Shown here in pieces: positions 15,557 to 23,145 of a stretch of 42,886 nt of DNA. Each line of letters starts with the position of its first letter. The first letter of the stretch is position 1. Source of the DNA: CALMEH01 sp964548225 (GTDB lineage: Bacteria > Acidobacteriota > Blastocatellia > Pyrinomonadales > Pyrinomonadaceae). The stretch spans positions 1 through 42,886 of the forward strand of contig CAZJQP010000035.1 in assembly GCA_964548225.1 (NCBI GenBank). Reading direction: 5' to 3'. Position numbers and translations under genes: made by a program. The notes beneath the pieces were generated by a model. That model searched no databases and was not told where the DNA came from. It saw only the letters and a list, made by a program, of their open reading frames with translations.

Positions 15557-16708
15557 TTATTCATCGCCAATCGGCACGGTAAAAACAAATTTCGCACCTT
15601 TGCCGTCTGCATTTTCGGTAACGTAAATTCTTCCCTGATGCGCTTCAACGATTCCTTTGGCAATCGCCAATCCCAAACCTGTTCCGTGCGGCGCGTTTTC
15701 GTATTTTTTGACATCACTGACGCGGAAAAACTTATTAAAAATTCGGTCGCGCAAATCTTCGGAAACGCCCGTGCCTTCGTCCGAAACGGAAAATTCGAGC
15801 ATTTCATTTTCAAATCGTTTCACCCCGATTTTTATTTCCGTGTCTTGCGGCACATATTTTGAGATATTTTCGAGAAGCGTGTAAATCACTTCGGCAATCG
15901 CCCGCGAATCCACGCGCACGAGCGGCAAATCTTTCTCTAAAAGCAATTTTACGCGATAATTTTCCAACAAAGGTTCGGCGCGAATCAAGGCGGCTTGGAC
16001 GATTTCTTCAGCTTCGCTCCAGACGCGGCGCAAATTTAATTCGCCCGCTTCGATTCGCGCAAGCTCAACCATTCCTTCAATAAAATGATTCAAACGGTCG
16101 GTTTCTTCATCAATTATTTCATAAAATTCGCGCCGTCCGCTTGCGCCTAAATCAAATTTCTCATCGGCATTCAAAAGCGTCGAAACCGAAGTTTTTATCG
16201 AAGTCAAAGGCGTTCGCAAATCGTGTGTAACGGCATCGAGTAACGCCGATTTCAATTTTTCGCTACGGCGCAAGGCTTCCGCTTCGCTCGCTTTTTCAAA
16301 GGCTTCCTGCAATTCACGATAAAGCCTCTCGATTTCTTGCTTGCCTTTGTTTGCTTCTTCGGCGCGGCGTTTCGCGTAAGCCGAAAGTTCCCCCGCAATC
16401 ACTGCCGTAATCGTAAAAGCCGCCCACACAACAAGGTTTTGCGTTTCGGCAATCGTCCAAGTTCGCACCGGCGGCAGAAAAAAATAATTAAATCCGAGCA
16501 TTGCCAACAAAGACGCAAGCAAAGCCGGATTTCTTCCCGTAAATGTTGCCACAAGAAGAATTACGAGCAGCAATGCAAAAGCTATAGTCGCTGAATTTAA
16601 TTGATTGTGAAATGGTTCAAGAATGGTAATAACAAAAATTATTCCGCCAACCGCCGCCAAATATTGAAGCCAAATTGATTTTAATCTTTGCAGAATGTTT
16701 TGCTTCAT
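15557..16708 (-). CDS. kdpD: KdpD C-terminal half: DUF4118 membrane domain plus histidine kinase
   Basis: 383 residues from the ATG at 16708; a TTG at 16717 would overlap the previous gene. Four transmembrane helices (about 10-30, 36-56, 62-82, 88-105) match the DUF4118 domain of KdpD and include the phrase GFNYFFLPPVRTW. A coiled segment follows, then the HisKA phospho-acceptor His in LLDAVTHDLRTPL (about 165), and the ATPase core with N box LLENISKY, G1 DEGTGVSEDLRDRIF and G2 GTGLGLAIAKGI. This is the half of KdpD missing from the 7514-8674 gene. It lies just ahead of kdpE, the usual place for KdpD, so the pair is expected to be cognate. Confidence 0.93.
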   Translation of the reverse strand: MKQNILQRLKSIWLQYLAAVGGIIFVITILEPFHNQLNSATIAFALLLVILLVATFTGRNPALLASLLAMLGFNYFFLPPVRTWTIAETQNLVVWAAFTITAVIAGELSAYAKRRAEEANKGKQEIERLYRELQEAFEKASEAEALRRSEKLKSALLDAVTHDLRTPLTSIKTSVSTLLNADEKFDLGASGRREFYEIIDEETDRLNHFIEGMVELARIEAGELNLRRVWSEAEEIVQAALIRAEPLLENYRVKLLLEKDLPLVRVDSRAIAEVIYTLLENISKYVPQDTEIKIGVKRFENEMLEFSVSDEGTGVSEDLRDRIFNKFFRVSDVKKYENAPHGTGLGLAIAKGIVEAHQGRIYVTENADGKGAKFVFTVPIGDE

Positions 16709-16713
16709 ACAAT

Positions 16714-17700
16714 TCAAAGTTTTTGCGACGATTTTGGGTTTTGTGAATCATTTTCGGATATTTTTTCGACGGCGCGTTTCTTTGCACCGAAAGTTTTTTG
16801 CTCAAACAATGATCTATTTTGATTTCCCCAAAACCTTGCTAAATTTTCGTAGCGTTCCGCCGGTTCATAATTCATTGCCCAAGCGATTTTTGCCATGCAT
16901 TCGGGACAAACGTCTAAAGGTCGGCGGTCGGTTTCACCAAGATGATTCGAGCCGGACATCAAACATTCATATTTCGTGCAATGTTGCATCGAAAACATAT
17001 GTCCGGTTTCGTGCATTGCAACTTTCAACGTGCGCGAAAGAAAAAGTTTGTAATCATCTGCACTTTTTTCCGCGTTACCGAAACGCCATAAAGACCAAAC
17101 GCCAACGCGAGTCTTTAAATTTGCCTGACCGAAAACATAATTCCAATTTTCATCAGGAAAAAGATCGAAATTCGTAAAACAAATAAACGCGGCGGCATCC
17201 GGCGGCAACATTTCCGGCAAAATTTTGTCCAAAAAATAGCCTGATTTTATTTGTCTGTGGCGTTCGGCAGGATTTTTCCGTTCCATTTCTTTCGGCACGT
17301 TTTCTAATTTTTGTTCGGCGTTGAGTTTCACGGGCAAATTATAAAAAGCCTTCATATAATCAGCGGTTATTTGTAAAATTTCGCGCTGTTTTTCAGTAAA
17401 ATCGCCGATTGGTTGGATATAAATCGTTTTTCTTTCGGCAGTCGGCAGAGTCGGATTACATTTCAGATATTCGTCAAAAGTTTGTCCGTTTTCCTGAAAA
17501 GATTCGAGCCAATCGCCGTCTTGGACACGCATCGGTTCGAAAAACGGCACAACCGAGTCTTTTATTTTATTAAGTTTTGCAATTTGTTCATCGGCAGTTT
17601 GCACCATCGGCTGAGTTTGCACGATTTTGGCTTTGCGCGTTTCCATCGGCAAACACGCACATAGCAATAACAAAAATAAAAAGACGCAAATCTGTTTCAT
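16714..17700 (-). CDS. Archaemetzincin-like zinc metallopeptidase (M54), putative lipoprotein
   Basis: 328 residues from ATG 17700, chosen because it begins directly with a signal peptide; an upstream frame to 17757 overlaps tsaE. A hydrophobic stretch ends in LCAC (Cys16), a possible lipobox, though Cys at -2 is unusual. The metal site reads HETGHMFSMQHC followed by TKYECLM, SGSNHLGETDRRPL and CPECMAKI: the archaemetzincin signature with the catalytic HExxH and third ligand His (HC), plus the four cysteines of a second zinc site. The Gly before the X3C step is Ser here. Family members are aminopeptidases whose physiological substrates are poorly known. Most described ones are cytosolic; export of this one is inferred from the N-terminus. 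Confidence 0.85.
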   Translation of the reverse strand: MKQICVFLFLLLLCACLPMETRKAKIVQTQPMVQTADEQIAKLNKIKDSVVPFFEPMRVQDGDWLESFQENGQTFDEYLKCNPTLPTAERKTIYIQPIGDFTEKQREILQITADYMKAFYNLPVKLNAEQKLENVPKEMERKNPAERHRQIKSGYFLDKILPEMLPPDAAAFICFTNFDLFPDENWNYVFGQANLKTRVGVWSLWRFGNAEKSADDYKLFLSRTLKVAMHETGHMFSMQHCTKYECLMSGSNHLGETDRRPLDVCPECMAKIAWAMNYEPAERYENLARFWGNQNRSLFEQKTFGAKKRAVEKISENDSQNPKSSQKL

Positions 17701-17722
17701 AATTTTGTTAGACACCGAAAGC

Positions 17723-18178
17723 CTAATTTTGTTCCGAAATAATAATTTTCCGTGCATCGTCCCCGTCGCCTTCGATTGTGATTTGCAACACGCTTTCGGG
17801 AAAAGAAAAGTTCCGCAATCTTTCCGACCATTCGATAATCGTAACCGCCGTTTCGTCTTCTAAAATTTCATCTAATCCAACCGCCGCACCTGCATCTTGC
17901 AGTTCGTCAATGCGCCATAAATCAATGTGAAAAACATCAAATTTTGGAGTTTTGTAAAGATTAACCAAAGTAAAACTTGGACTTGTAACTTCATCAACAT
18001 CAAAATCAAGTGCATACAAAATGCCTTTCGTAAGCAAAGTTTTGCCTGCGCCGAGTCCGCCTGAAAGCAAAATCATCTCGCCACCTTTGAGGGTTTCACC
18101 GATTTTTTCACCTAAATCGAAAGTCTCTTGCGGTGTTTCGCAAATGATTTTTTTGTCTGTAATCTGTGAGTTTTTCAT
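17723..18178 (-). CDS. tsaE: tRNA threonylcarbamoyladenosine biosynthesis ATPase TsaE
   Basis: 151 residues, normal length. Walker A GGLGAGKT (about 40-47) follows the phrase GEMILLSGG; then DEVTSPSFTLVNLYKT, HIDLWRID and TVTIIEWSERL (Walker B region), all diagnostic of TsaE/YjeE. With TsaB and TsaD it places the threonylcarbamoyl group on A37 of ANN-decoding tRNAs. It stands at the 5' side of the archaemetzincin gene on the same strand with a 22-bp gap; no other Tsa gene is nearby. Confidence 0.95.
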   Translation of the reverse strand: MKNSQITDKKIICETPQETFDLGEKIGETLKGGEMILLSGGLGAGKTLLTKGILYALDFDVDEVTSPSFTLVNLYKTPKFDVFHIDLWRIDELQDAGAAVGLDEILEDETAVTIIEWSERLRNFSFPESVLQITIEGDGDDARKIIISEQN

Positions 18179-18287
18179 TCAATTTGCTCGATTTCCAAAA
18201 ACAATTCGTAAGTAATATTCAAGAGAATGATTTTAGTAATTTTCAGGATGGTTATCAAAACCGTTTTCAAATCTAATACGATAAGTT

Positions 18288-18343
18288 ACAAAAGAACAGA
18301 AGACGCTGCAATCATTCAATCGCAGCGTCTTCTGTTCTTTTGT
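18288..18343 (-). terminator. Perfect 22-bp stem-loop downstream of norB
   Basis: Arms 18288-18309 and 18322-18343 are exact inverted copies (GCAGCGTCTTCTGTTCTTTTGT and its complement) with a 12-nt loop, 7 bp after the norB stop. On the minus strand the stem ends in TTTTGTAACTT and the opposite side in an A-rich run, so it can serve as terminator for norB and possibly for a plus-strand transcript. Confidence 0.7.
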
Positions 18344-18350
18344 TTTTATT

Positions 18351-20600
18351 TTACACCTCGACTAATTCGCCTGCCGGCAGTGTTTCGGTTTTCGGTTTTT
18401 TAAACATTAAACTAATGGAAAACCAGACGAAAGCAACTGCACCGGCGGCAAAAACCGTGTCGCCTAAGATTCGCATCCAACGGAAAAACTGCATCCATTC
18501 GGTTTGCATAAATTCGGGCGAACGTGCCGACCAATAGCCGGTTGAAACCGATTCGAAAGTTTGCAGTAGACCGATTGGCAGAAGACTCAAAAGCATCATT
18601 GCCAGCATTCCGCCGTTGATTGCCCAAAAGGAGAATTTCAAAAGTCCTTCTTTCCAAACAAGTTCCGGTTTCATCGCCCGCAAACAGAACAAAAGCAATG
18701 CCAAACCGAGCGTTCCATAAACTCCGTAAAGCGCACCGTGTCCGTGAAGCGGCGTGGTGTTTAAGCCTTGCATATAATAAAGCGCAATCGGCGGATTAAT
18801 CATAAATCCGAAGATTCCCGCACCGACCAGATTCCAAAATGCAACCGCGACAAAGAAATAAATTACCCATTTATATTGTTGCAGCCATTTTCGCGCTTTA
18901 AGTCGGTGAATGTTTTCCCATGCTTCAAAACCGACCATTGTCAGAGGCACGATTTCGAGTGCCGAAAACACCGAACCGAAGGCAAGCGCGACCGTCGGCG
19001 TTCCCGAAAAATAAAGGTGATGACAAGTTCCGATAATGCCGCCGCTTAAATATATCGCCGCTGAAAGCAAAGATGCCTTCGCCGCATTTTCTTCGCGGAT
19101 TACGCCGAGTTTTGCAAATAAAAAAGCAATCACGACCGTTGCAAAAACTTCAAAAAAGCCTTCAACCCAAAGATGCACAACCCACCAACGCCAATATTCG
19201 ACAACCGAAATATGCGATTTCATTCCCCAGAAAAGTCCGGGTGAATAAAACATTGCGATTCCCGTTGTCGAAAGAATATACAAAATAACAAGCGATTTTT
19301 GTTTGCCGCCTTGTTTCAAAGCCGGAATTGCCGTTCGCAAAATCAGACCGAGCCACAAAAGCAAACCGATAAAGAGAGCAATTTGCCAGACTCTTCCCAA
19401 ATCAACGTATTCGTAGCCCTGATGACCGAACCAGAACCATAAATCGCCGTTGCCGAGTTTGTGCATCACGCTCGCCCATTGTCCAACCATCGAGCCGAGA
19501 ACAACGACAAGCAGTGCGCCGAACAAAATATCAACGCCTAATTTTTGATATTTCGGCTCTTTTCCTGCAATAATCGGACCGATAAAAAGCCCTGCGGCGA
19601 GCCACGCCGTCGCAATCCAGAATATTCCGAGTTGTGTGTGCCACGTTCGCGTTACGACGTAAGGCAAATAATCAGCCAGCGGAATTCCGTAAAATCCGTG
19701 TCCTTCAACTCCGTAATGCGCCGTTATCACGCCCATTATAATTTGCAAAAGAAAAAGCAAAGAAACAACAAGAAAATATTTTACGGTTGCCTTTTGCGAA
19801 GGTTGAAGCGTCAAACCGATTAACGGGTCGGTTTCGGGCGCGTCATCGGTCGAAGCCTCTTCTCGCGTTCCGGCAAAAAACCAGATAATTCCGCCGATTC
19901 CGGCGATGAGCATAATTACGCTCACGCCCGTCCATAAAATTGTGTCGCCCGTGGCGACGTTTCCAACCAGCGGTTCAGCCGGAAAATTGCTCGTGTAAGA
20001 AATCGTTTTTCCCGGACGATTTGCCGTTGAAGCCCACGAAGTCCAAAAGAAAAACGCCGTCATTTGCCTAAGTTTCACAGGGTCTGACTGCGCTCCTTTC
20101 TGAATCGCAAAATCTTTGTTTCCGTTAATGAAAATATTTGAATAATATTTCAAATTTTCTTCAAACGCACGGGCGCGAACCGGATCAAGTATGATTTTAT
20201 TGCTTGCTTCGTTAAAAGTATTTTTTCGCATCAAATCCTGCATTCGTTGACGCATCATTGCTTGCTGTTCGCTCGTCAAAGCACTGTATTCTTTGCCGAA
20301 TTCTTTGCGGGAAAAATCATTCAAAATAAATGTCGCTTCGCGGTGAAGATAATCCGCCGTCCAATCGGGCGCAACATACGAACCGTGTCCCCAAATCGAG
20401 CCGACCTGCATTCCGCCCATTGCCTGCCAGACGTTCTGCCCATTTGATATTTCGCCTTCGCCGATTAAAACCTGCCCGTCGGTTGTTACGACCTGTGCCG
20501 GAATCGGTGGTGCTTGGCGAAAAATTTCCGTTCCGATCCATAACAAAACCGAGAACGAAAAAACGAATACTAATCCAAAAATTATCCAAAGTTTTTTCAT
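18351..20600 (-). CDS. norB: Quinol-dependent nitric oxide reductase (qNor, large subunit)
   Basis: 749 residues, typical of single-subunit qNor, which fuses a NorC-like N-terminal extension to the NorB core. It reduces two NO to N2O with electrons from quinol, in the cytoplasmic membrane. An N-terminal helix (about 5-27) is followed by a periplasmic domain of about 190 residues with the family phrases GQNVWQAMGGMQVGSIWGHGSY and APDWTADYLHRE. Core ligands are visible: His in RTWHTQLGIFW, HLWVEGFFEV (FeB His and Glu), GTCHHLYFSG (FeB His pair) and NTTPLHGHGALYGVYG (heme His residues). A strong AAAGGAGG ribosome site precedes the ATG at 20600. No denitrification partner is nearby, which fits NO detoxification. 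Confidence 0.97.
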   Translation of the reverse strand: MKKLWIIFGLVFVFSFSVLLWIGTEIFRQAPPIPAQVVTTDGQVLIGEGEISNGQNVWQAMGGMQVGSIWGHGSYVAPDWTADYLHREATFILNDFSRKEFGKEYSALTSEQQAMMRQRMQDLMRKNTFNEASNKIILDPVRARAFEENLKYYSNIFINGNKDFAIQKGAQSDPVKLRQMTAFFFWTSWASTANRPGKTISYTSNFPAEPLVGNVATGDTILWTGVSVIMLIAGIGGIIWFFAGTREEASTDDAPETDPLIGLTLQPSQKATVKYFLVVSLLFLLQIIMGVITAHYGVEGHGFYGIPLADYLPYVVTRTWHTQLGIFWIATAWLAAGLFIGPIIAGKEPKYQKLGVDILFGALLVVVLGSMVGQWASVMHKLGNGDLWFWFGHQGYEYVDLGRVWQIALFIGLLLWLGLILRTAIPALKQGGKQKSLVILYILSTTGIAMFYSPGLFWGMKSHISVVEYWRWWVVHLWVEGFFEVFATVVIAFLFAKLGVIREENAAKASLLSAAIYLSGGIIGTCHHLYFSGTPTVALAFGSVFSALEIVPLTMVGFEAWENIHRLKARKWLQQYKWVIYFFVAVAFWNLVGAGIFGFMINPPIALYYMQGLNTTPLHGHGALYGVYGTLGLALLLFCLRAMKPELVWKEGLLKFSFWAINGGMLAMMLLSLLPIGLLQTFESVSTGYWSARSPEFMQTEWMQFFRWMRILGDTVFAAGAVAFVWFSISLMFKKPKTETLPAGELVEV

Positions 20601-20773
20601 TGAAAAATGAGACCTCCTTTTAGTCTAATCAGCTTTCAGCAACTAATATGCCTCATTTTCAATTTGCGTAAATTACAGTATTTGAAAGGATTATGCAAGA
20701 TTATAAAATTTTGCAACGCGAAAAACCTCACGACGAAGCGCGAAATTTTTCGCAGAAGATTCGGATTGTTATC
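20601..20773. other. Gap upstream of norB, no convincing regulator site
   Basis: 173 bp. Contains the norB ribosome site (about 20607-20616) and a loose GCGAAAAA/TTTTTCGC pair near 20717-20752. I looked for an FNR/Dnr box (TTGAT-N4-ATCAA) and an NsrR-type palindrome and found neither in good form. On the minus strand there is a TATAAT-like sequence without a matching -35. Confidence 0.5.
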
Positions 20774-21181
20774 TTAATTTATTTCAAGTCCGATTTGTGA
20801 GAACCACGAAAGTTTATCCCAATAGCCGCGTTGGAAAATTATTTTGCCGTCAGCAAATTGAAAAAATCCACAACCGCGAATTTCAAACGATTTTCCCGTC
20901 GGTTTCGTGCCGTAAAATTCGCCCGTGAACGTGCCGCCGCCAATCCATTCCCAAGCCGCCCAATCGCCGTCCGACATCAGATTTTCAACCCGCGACCAAG
21001 CATCGGGAAAGCCTTTAAAAAATTCCGTCGTGTCGTAACGGATTTGCTCTTTGCCAACCGCAGGCTCACCCGCCGCGACTTGAAAATTTACCGCATTTTC
21101 GGCGTAACATTCAACGACGGCTTCAACATCGCAACGCTGAAAAGCGTCAATCCATTTTTGCAAAAGTTCTTTCGGATTCAT
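20774..21181 (-). CDS. SnoaL-like (NTF2 fold) protein
   Basis: 135 residues, the usual size of a stand-alone SnoaL-like domain. Readable family features: LLQKWIDAFQRCDVEAVVECYAENAV at the N-terminus, a central PDAWSRVENLMSDGDWAAWEWIGGGTFTGEFYG, and GKSFEIRGCGFFQFADGKIIFQRGYWDKLSWFSQIG at the end, typical of the ester cyclase/SnoaL group. Function in such proteins ranges from polyketide cyclisation to hydrolysis; the substrate here is unknown. Its ATG overlaps the stop of nnr by ATGA, so it is translated as part of the nnr message. Confidence 0.85.
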   Translation of the reverse strand: MNPKELLQKWIDAFQRCDVEAVVECYAENAVNFQVAAGEPAVGKEQIRYDTTEFFKGFPDAWSRVENLMSDGDWAAWEWIGGGTFTGEFYGTKPTGKSFEIRGCGFFQFADGKIIFQRGYWDKLSWFSQIGLEIN

Positions 21182-22776
21182 TTTTCTAAAATTTTTTCAA
21201 TCGCAATCTGCAAACAAGTCCGAACATCGCTTGCGGTCATCAATCTTTCCGTAAATTGTTCCGCCGCAATGTCGCCCGCCAAACCTGCAACATAAAGCGC
21301 GGCAACAACCGTTTCAAAAGCGTTTTCAAGATTCGGTTTCTCGCGGGCAAAGGTTTGCGCGAGAAACGCCGTAATAATTCCCGTCAAAGTGTCGCCCGCA
21401 CCGGCGCGTGAAATTCCGGCGTTTCCGGTCGGATTGATGACAACTTTTCCATCGGGCGCGGCGATTAAACTTCGTTCGCCTTTTAAGACTAAAATGACAT
21501 TGTGTTTTTCGGCAAAATCGCGGACTTCCGTGATTTTATTTTCGCCGATTTCTCTGCCCAAAAGTCTTTTAAATTCGCCAACGTGCGGCGTGAGAATCAG
21601 CGGAAATTCATCTGAGCCGTTTAAATCAAATTCGGCAAGAGCATTTAAGGCTTCAGCATCCAAAACCATCGGCGCGTGGCGATTTTTCACAATTTCGCGG
21701 ACAAATTCGTGCGACTTTTCATCGCTTGACAAACCACAGCCGAGCGCGATTATATCAACTTTTTCATCATCAATCCGCGTATTTTCAAGCGTTTTGACAA
21801 TAATTTCGTCCGAAGTTTTTGCCGCGACGATTGATTTTATTGAGTTTGGAACGGCAAGCGAAACCATTCCCGTGCCAGCCGCGAAACAAGCATTTGCCGC
21901 CAAAACAGCCGCGCCCGAAAAATCTTGAGAACCCGCGACAATCAAACAAGTTCCGCGAGTTTTTTTGTATGAATCTTTTTGAACTTCAGTCTTTTCAAGC
22001 CATTTTTGCGCGTCCGATTTTTCGGCTAAAAAAAGTTTTGACGGACAATTATCAATTAATTCTTGCGGCGAGCCGATATTTGCAACAATCAATTCGCCGT
22101 TAAAATTCGACGCGGGCGGAAAAACATTCGCAAGTTTCGGCGCGGTGAAAGTTACGGTTAAATCAGCGTGAATATTTTCACCGATTTGTTCGGATAAATC
22201 AGAATTTAAGCCGGAAGGAACATCAATCGAAACCAAAAGCGGCTTTCCTTGTTTGTAATAATTTTTCAGCGAACGAATTTTCGACAAGAAATCAAATTTT
22301 TCATCGAGAGGTCTTGATAAACCTGTTCCAAAAACCGCGTCAACTAATACGTCATAATGATAAAGTTCAAAACCGCTTGTGTTTAACCAATTCTCCCAAT
22401 AATTTTTCTGCTCCAAAACAGAAAAGCAAATGCCTTTCAAGTTTCCTTTGAATCTTGATGGAAGTTTCTCAAGAATTTCAAAATTTATTCGCGCATCGCC
22501 CTTTGTATCTTCAACTTTATTAAAAATTTCAACCCCAACGGACGCGCCTTGTGTCCATAAAATCCGCGCCAGAGCCGCGCCGTCGCCGCCGTTGTTGCCT
22601 TTGCCGCATAAAATTAAAAATGATTTTCCCGCGACTGAACCGCCGAGTTTTTCTTTGATGACATTGGCGGCGGCGTGGGCGGCGTTTTCCATTAATATTA
22701 TTGACGGAATGCCGTATTTTTCGGTCGTCAAGCGGTCAACTTCGCGCATTTCTTCGGCTGAAAGGATTTTTTGCAT
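21178..22776 (-). CDS. nnr: Bifunctional NAD(P)HX epimerase/dehydratase
   Basis: 532 residues, the fused form of the metabolite-repair enzyme. The N-terminal epimerase domain (about 1-220) starts MQKILSAEEMREVDRLTTEKYGIPSIILMENAA and has the nucleotide-binding phrase ILCGKGNNGGDG. The C-terminal ADP/ATP-dependent dehydratase domain (about 235-525) has GTCLIVAGSQDFSGAAVLAANA, MVLDAEALNALA, LTPHVGEFKRLL and the ribokinase-like GNAGISRAGAGDTLTGIITAFLAQ with the catalytic Asp. Together they epimerise and dehydrate damaged hydrated NAD(P)H. Start ATG at 22776 follows a long palindrome. Overlaps the SnoaL-like gene by 4 bp. Confidence 0.97.
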   Translation of the reverse strand: MQKILSAEEMREVDRLTTEKYGIPSIILMENAAHAAANVIKEKLGGSVAGKSFLILCGKGNNGGDGAALARILWTQGASVGVEIFNKVEDTKGDARINFEILEKLPSRFKGNLKGICFSVLEQKNYWENWLNTSGFELYHYDVLVDAVFGTGLSRPLDEKFDFLSKIRSLKNYYKQGKPLLVSIDVPSGLNSDLSEQIGENIHADLTVTFTAPKLANVFPPASNFNGELIVANIGSPQELIDNCPSKLFLAEKSDAQKWLEKTEVQKDSYKKTRGTCLIVAGSQDFSGAAVLAANACFAAGTGMVSLAVPNSIKSIVAAKTSDEIIVKTLENTRIDDEKVDIIALGCGLSSDEKSHEFVREIVKNRHAPMVLDAEALNALAEFDLNGSDEFPLILTPHVGEFKRLLGREIGENKITEVRDFAEKHNVILVLKGERSLIAAPDGKVVINPTGNAGISRAGAGDTLTGIITAFLAQTFAREKPNLENAFETVVAALYVAGLAGDIAAEQFTERLMTASDVRTCLQIAIEKILEK

Positions 22777-22790
22777 AACTCAAGAATGAT

Positions 22791-22864
22791 TTTGCCACGA
22801 ATTACACAAATAATCACGAATTAAGAAAAAATTATTCGTGATTATTTGTGTAATTCGTGGCAAA
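22791..22864. repeat. 33-bp-arm palindrome upstream of nnr
   Basis: Arms 22791-22823 and 22832-22864 match at 32 of 33 positions as inverted copies, with an 8-nt loop. The sequence is made of words such as CACGAATTAC and AATTCGTGA. It lies immediately upstream of the nnr start on the minus strand, so it would be in the nnr leader or overlap its promoter. Confidence 0.9.
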
Positions 22865-22896
22865 AAAATGAGCCGTGTTCTCGCTGAAACACGGCT
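22865..22896 (-). terminator. Minus-strand rho-independent terminator-like hairpin
   Basis: AGCCGTGTT (22871-22879) pairs with AACACGGCT (22888-22896) around an 8-nt loop. On the minus strand the stem is followed by CATTTTTTTG, a U-tract typical of intrinsic terminators. No minus-strand gene is visible upstream of it (between 22897 and 23145). Confidence 0.5.
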
Positions 22897-23058
22897 TGAA
22901 AATTCTATCTAATACGGAGATTGTGAACATTTAACGGACGCAATTCTTCCCTACCAAATTGCCTGCTATTGCGCTTGACCACCTTTTGCTTCCGTTACTT
23001 AATACAAACTTCTATTGGTGTTTTCTTTCCAGAATTTTTCAAAAATATTTTTCGCGCT
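22897..23058 (-). ncRNA. Possible small RNA ending in the 22871-22896 terminator
   Basis: This gene-free stretch ends, on the minus strand, in an intrinsic terminator with no coding frame before it. It can fold: AACGGA (about 22974-23000 side) pairs with TCCGTT near 22933-22938, enclosing a GCAATT/AATTGC stem. No family such as 6S, SRP or tmRNA is recognisable, and no clear minus-strand promoter is seen. The alternative is that the hairpin ends antisense transcription or is part of the nnr leader. Confidence 0.25.
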
Positions 23059-23088
23059 TGATACTTTTTTCTTTCGCCTTGCGCGTTA
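23059..23088 (+). promoter_or_regulatory. Putative ECF-type promoter, copy 1 (TGATAC-N17-CGCGTTA)
   Basis: TGATAC at 23059-23064 and CGCGTTA at 23082-23088 with a 17-bp spacer containing CGCC. It lies 58 bp upstream of the start at 23146. Identical elements with the same spacing stand at 24653, 41084 and 41896. Confidence 0.55.
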
Positions 23089-23145
23089 CATTGCAGGACG
23101 GCAAAAATCAGCCGCGAAAATTTTTACAAAAGAGAGAAAAAAATT

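Noticed and set aside
20693..20800. A 35-residue plus-strand frame with AAAGGA upstream, between norB and the SnoaL-like gene
   Set aside because: It runs into the end of the opposite-strand gene, has no clear character and no neighbour on its strand.
22929..23003. attC-like site (ATTTAAC ... GTTACTT) in the gap upstream of 23146
   Set aside because: The second core does not match GTTRRRY and there is no integrase or cassette array; the complementary segments are better explained by an RNA stem.
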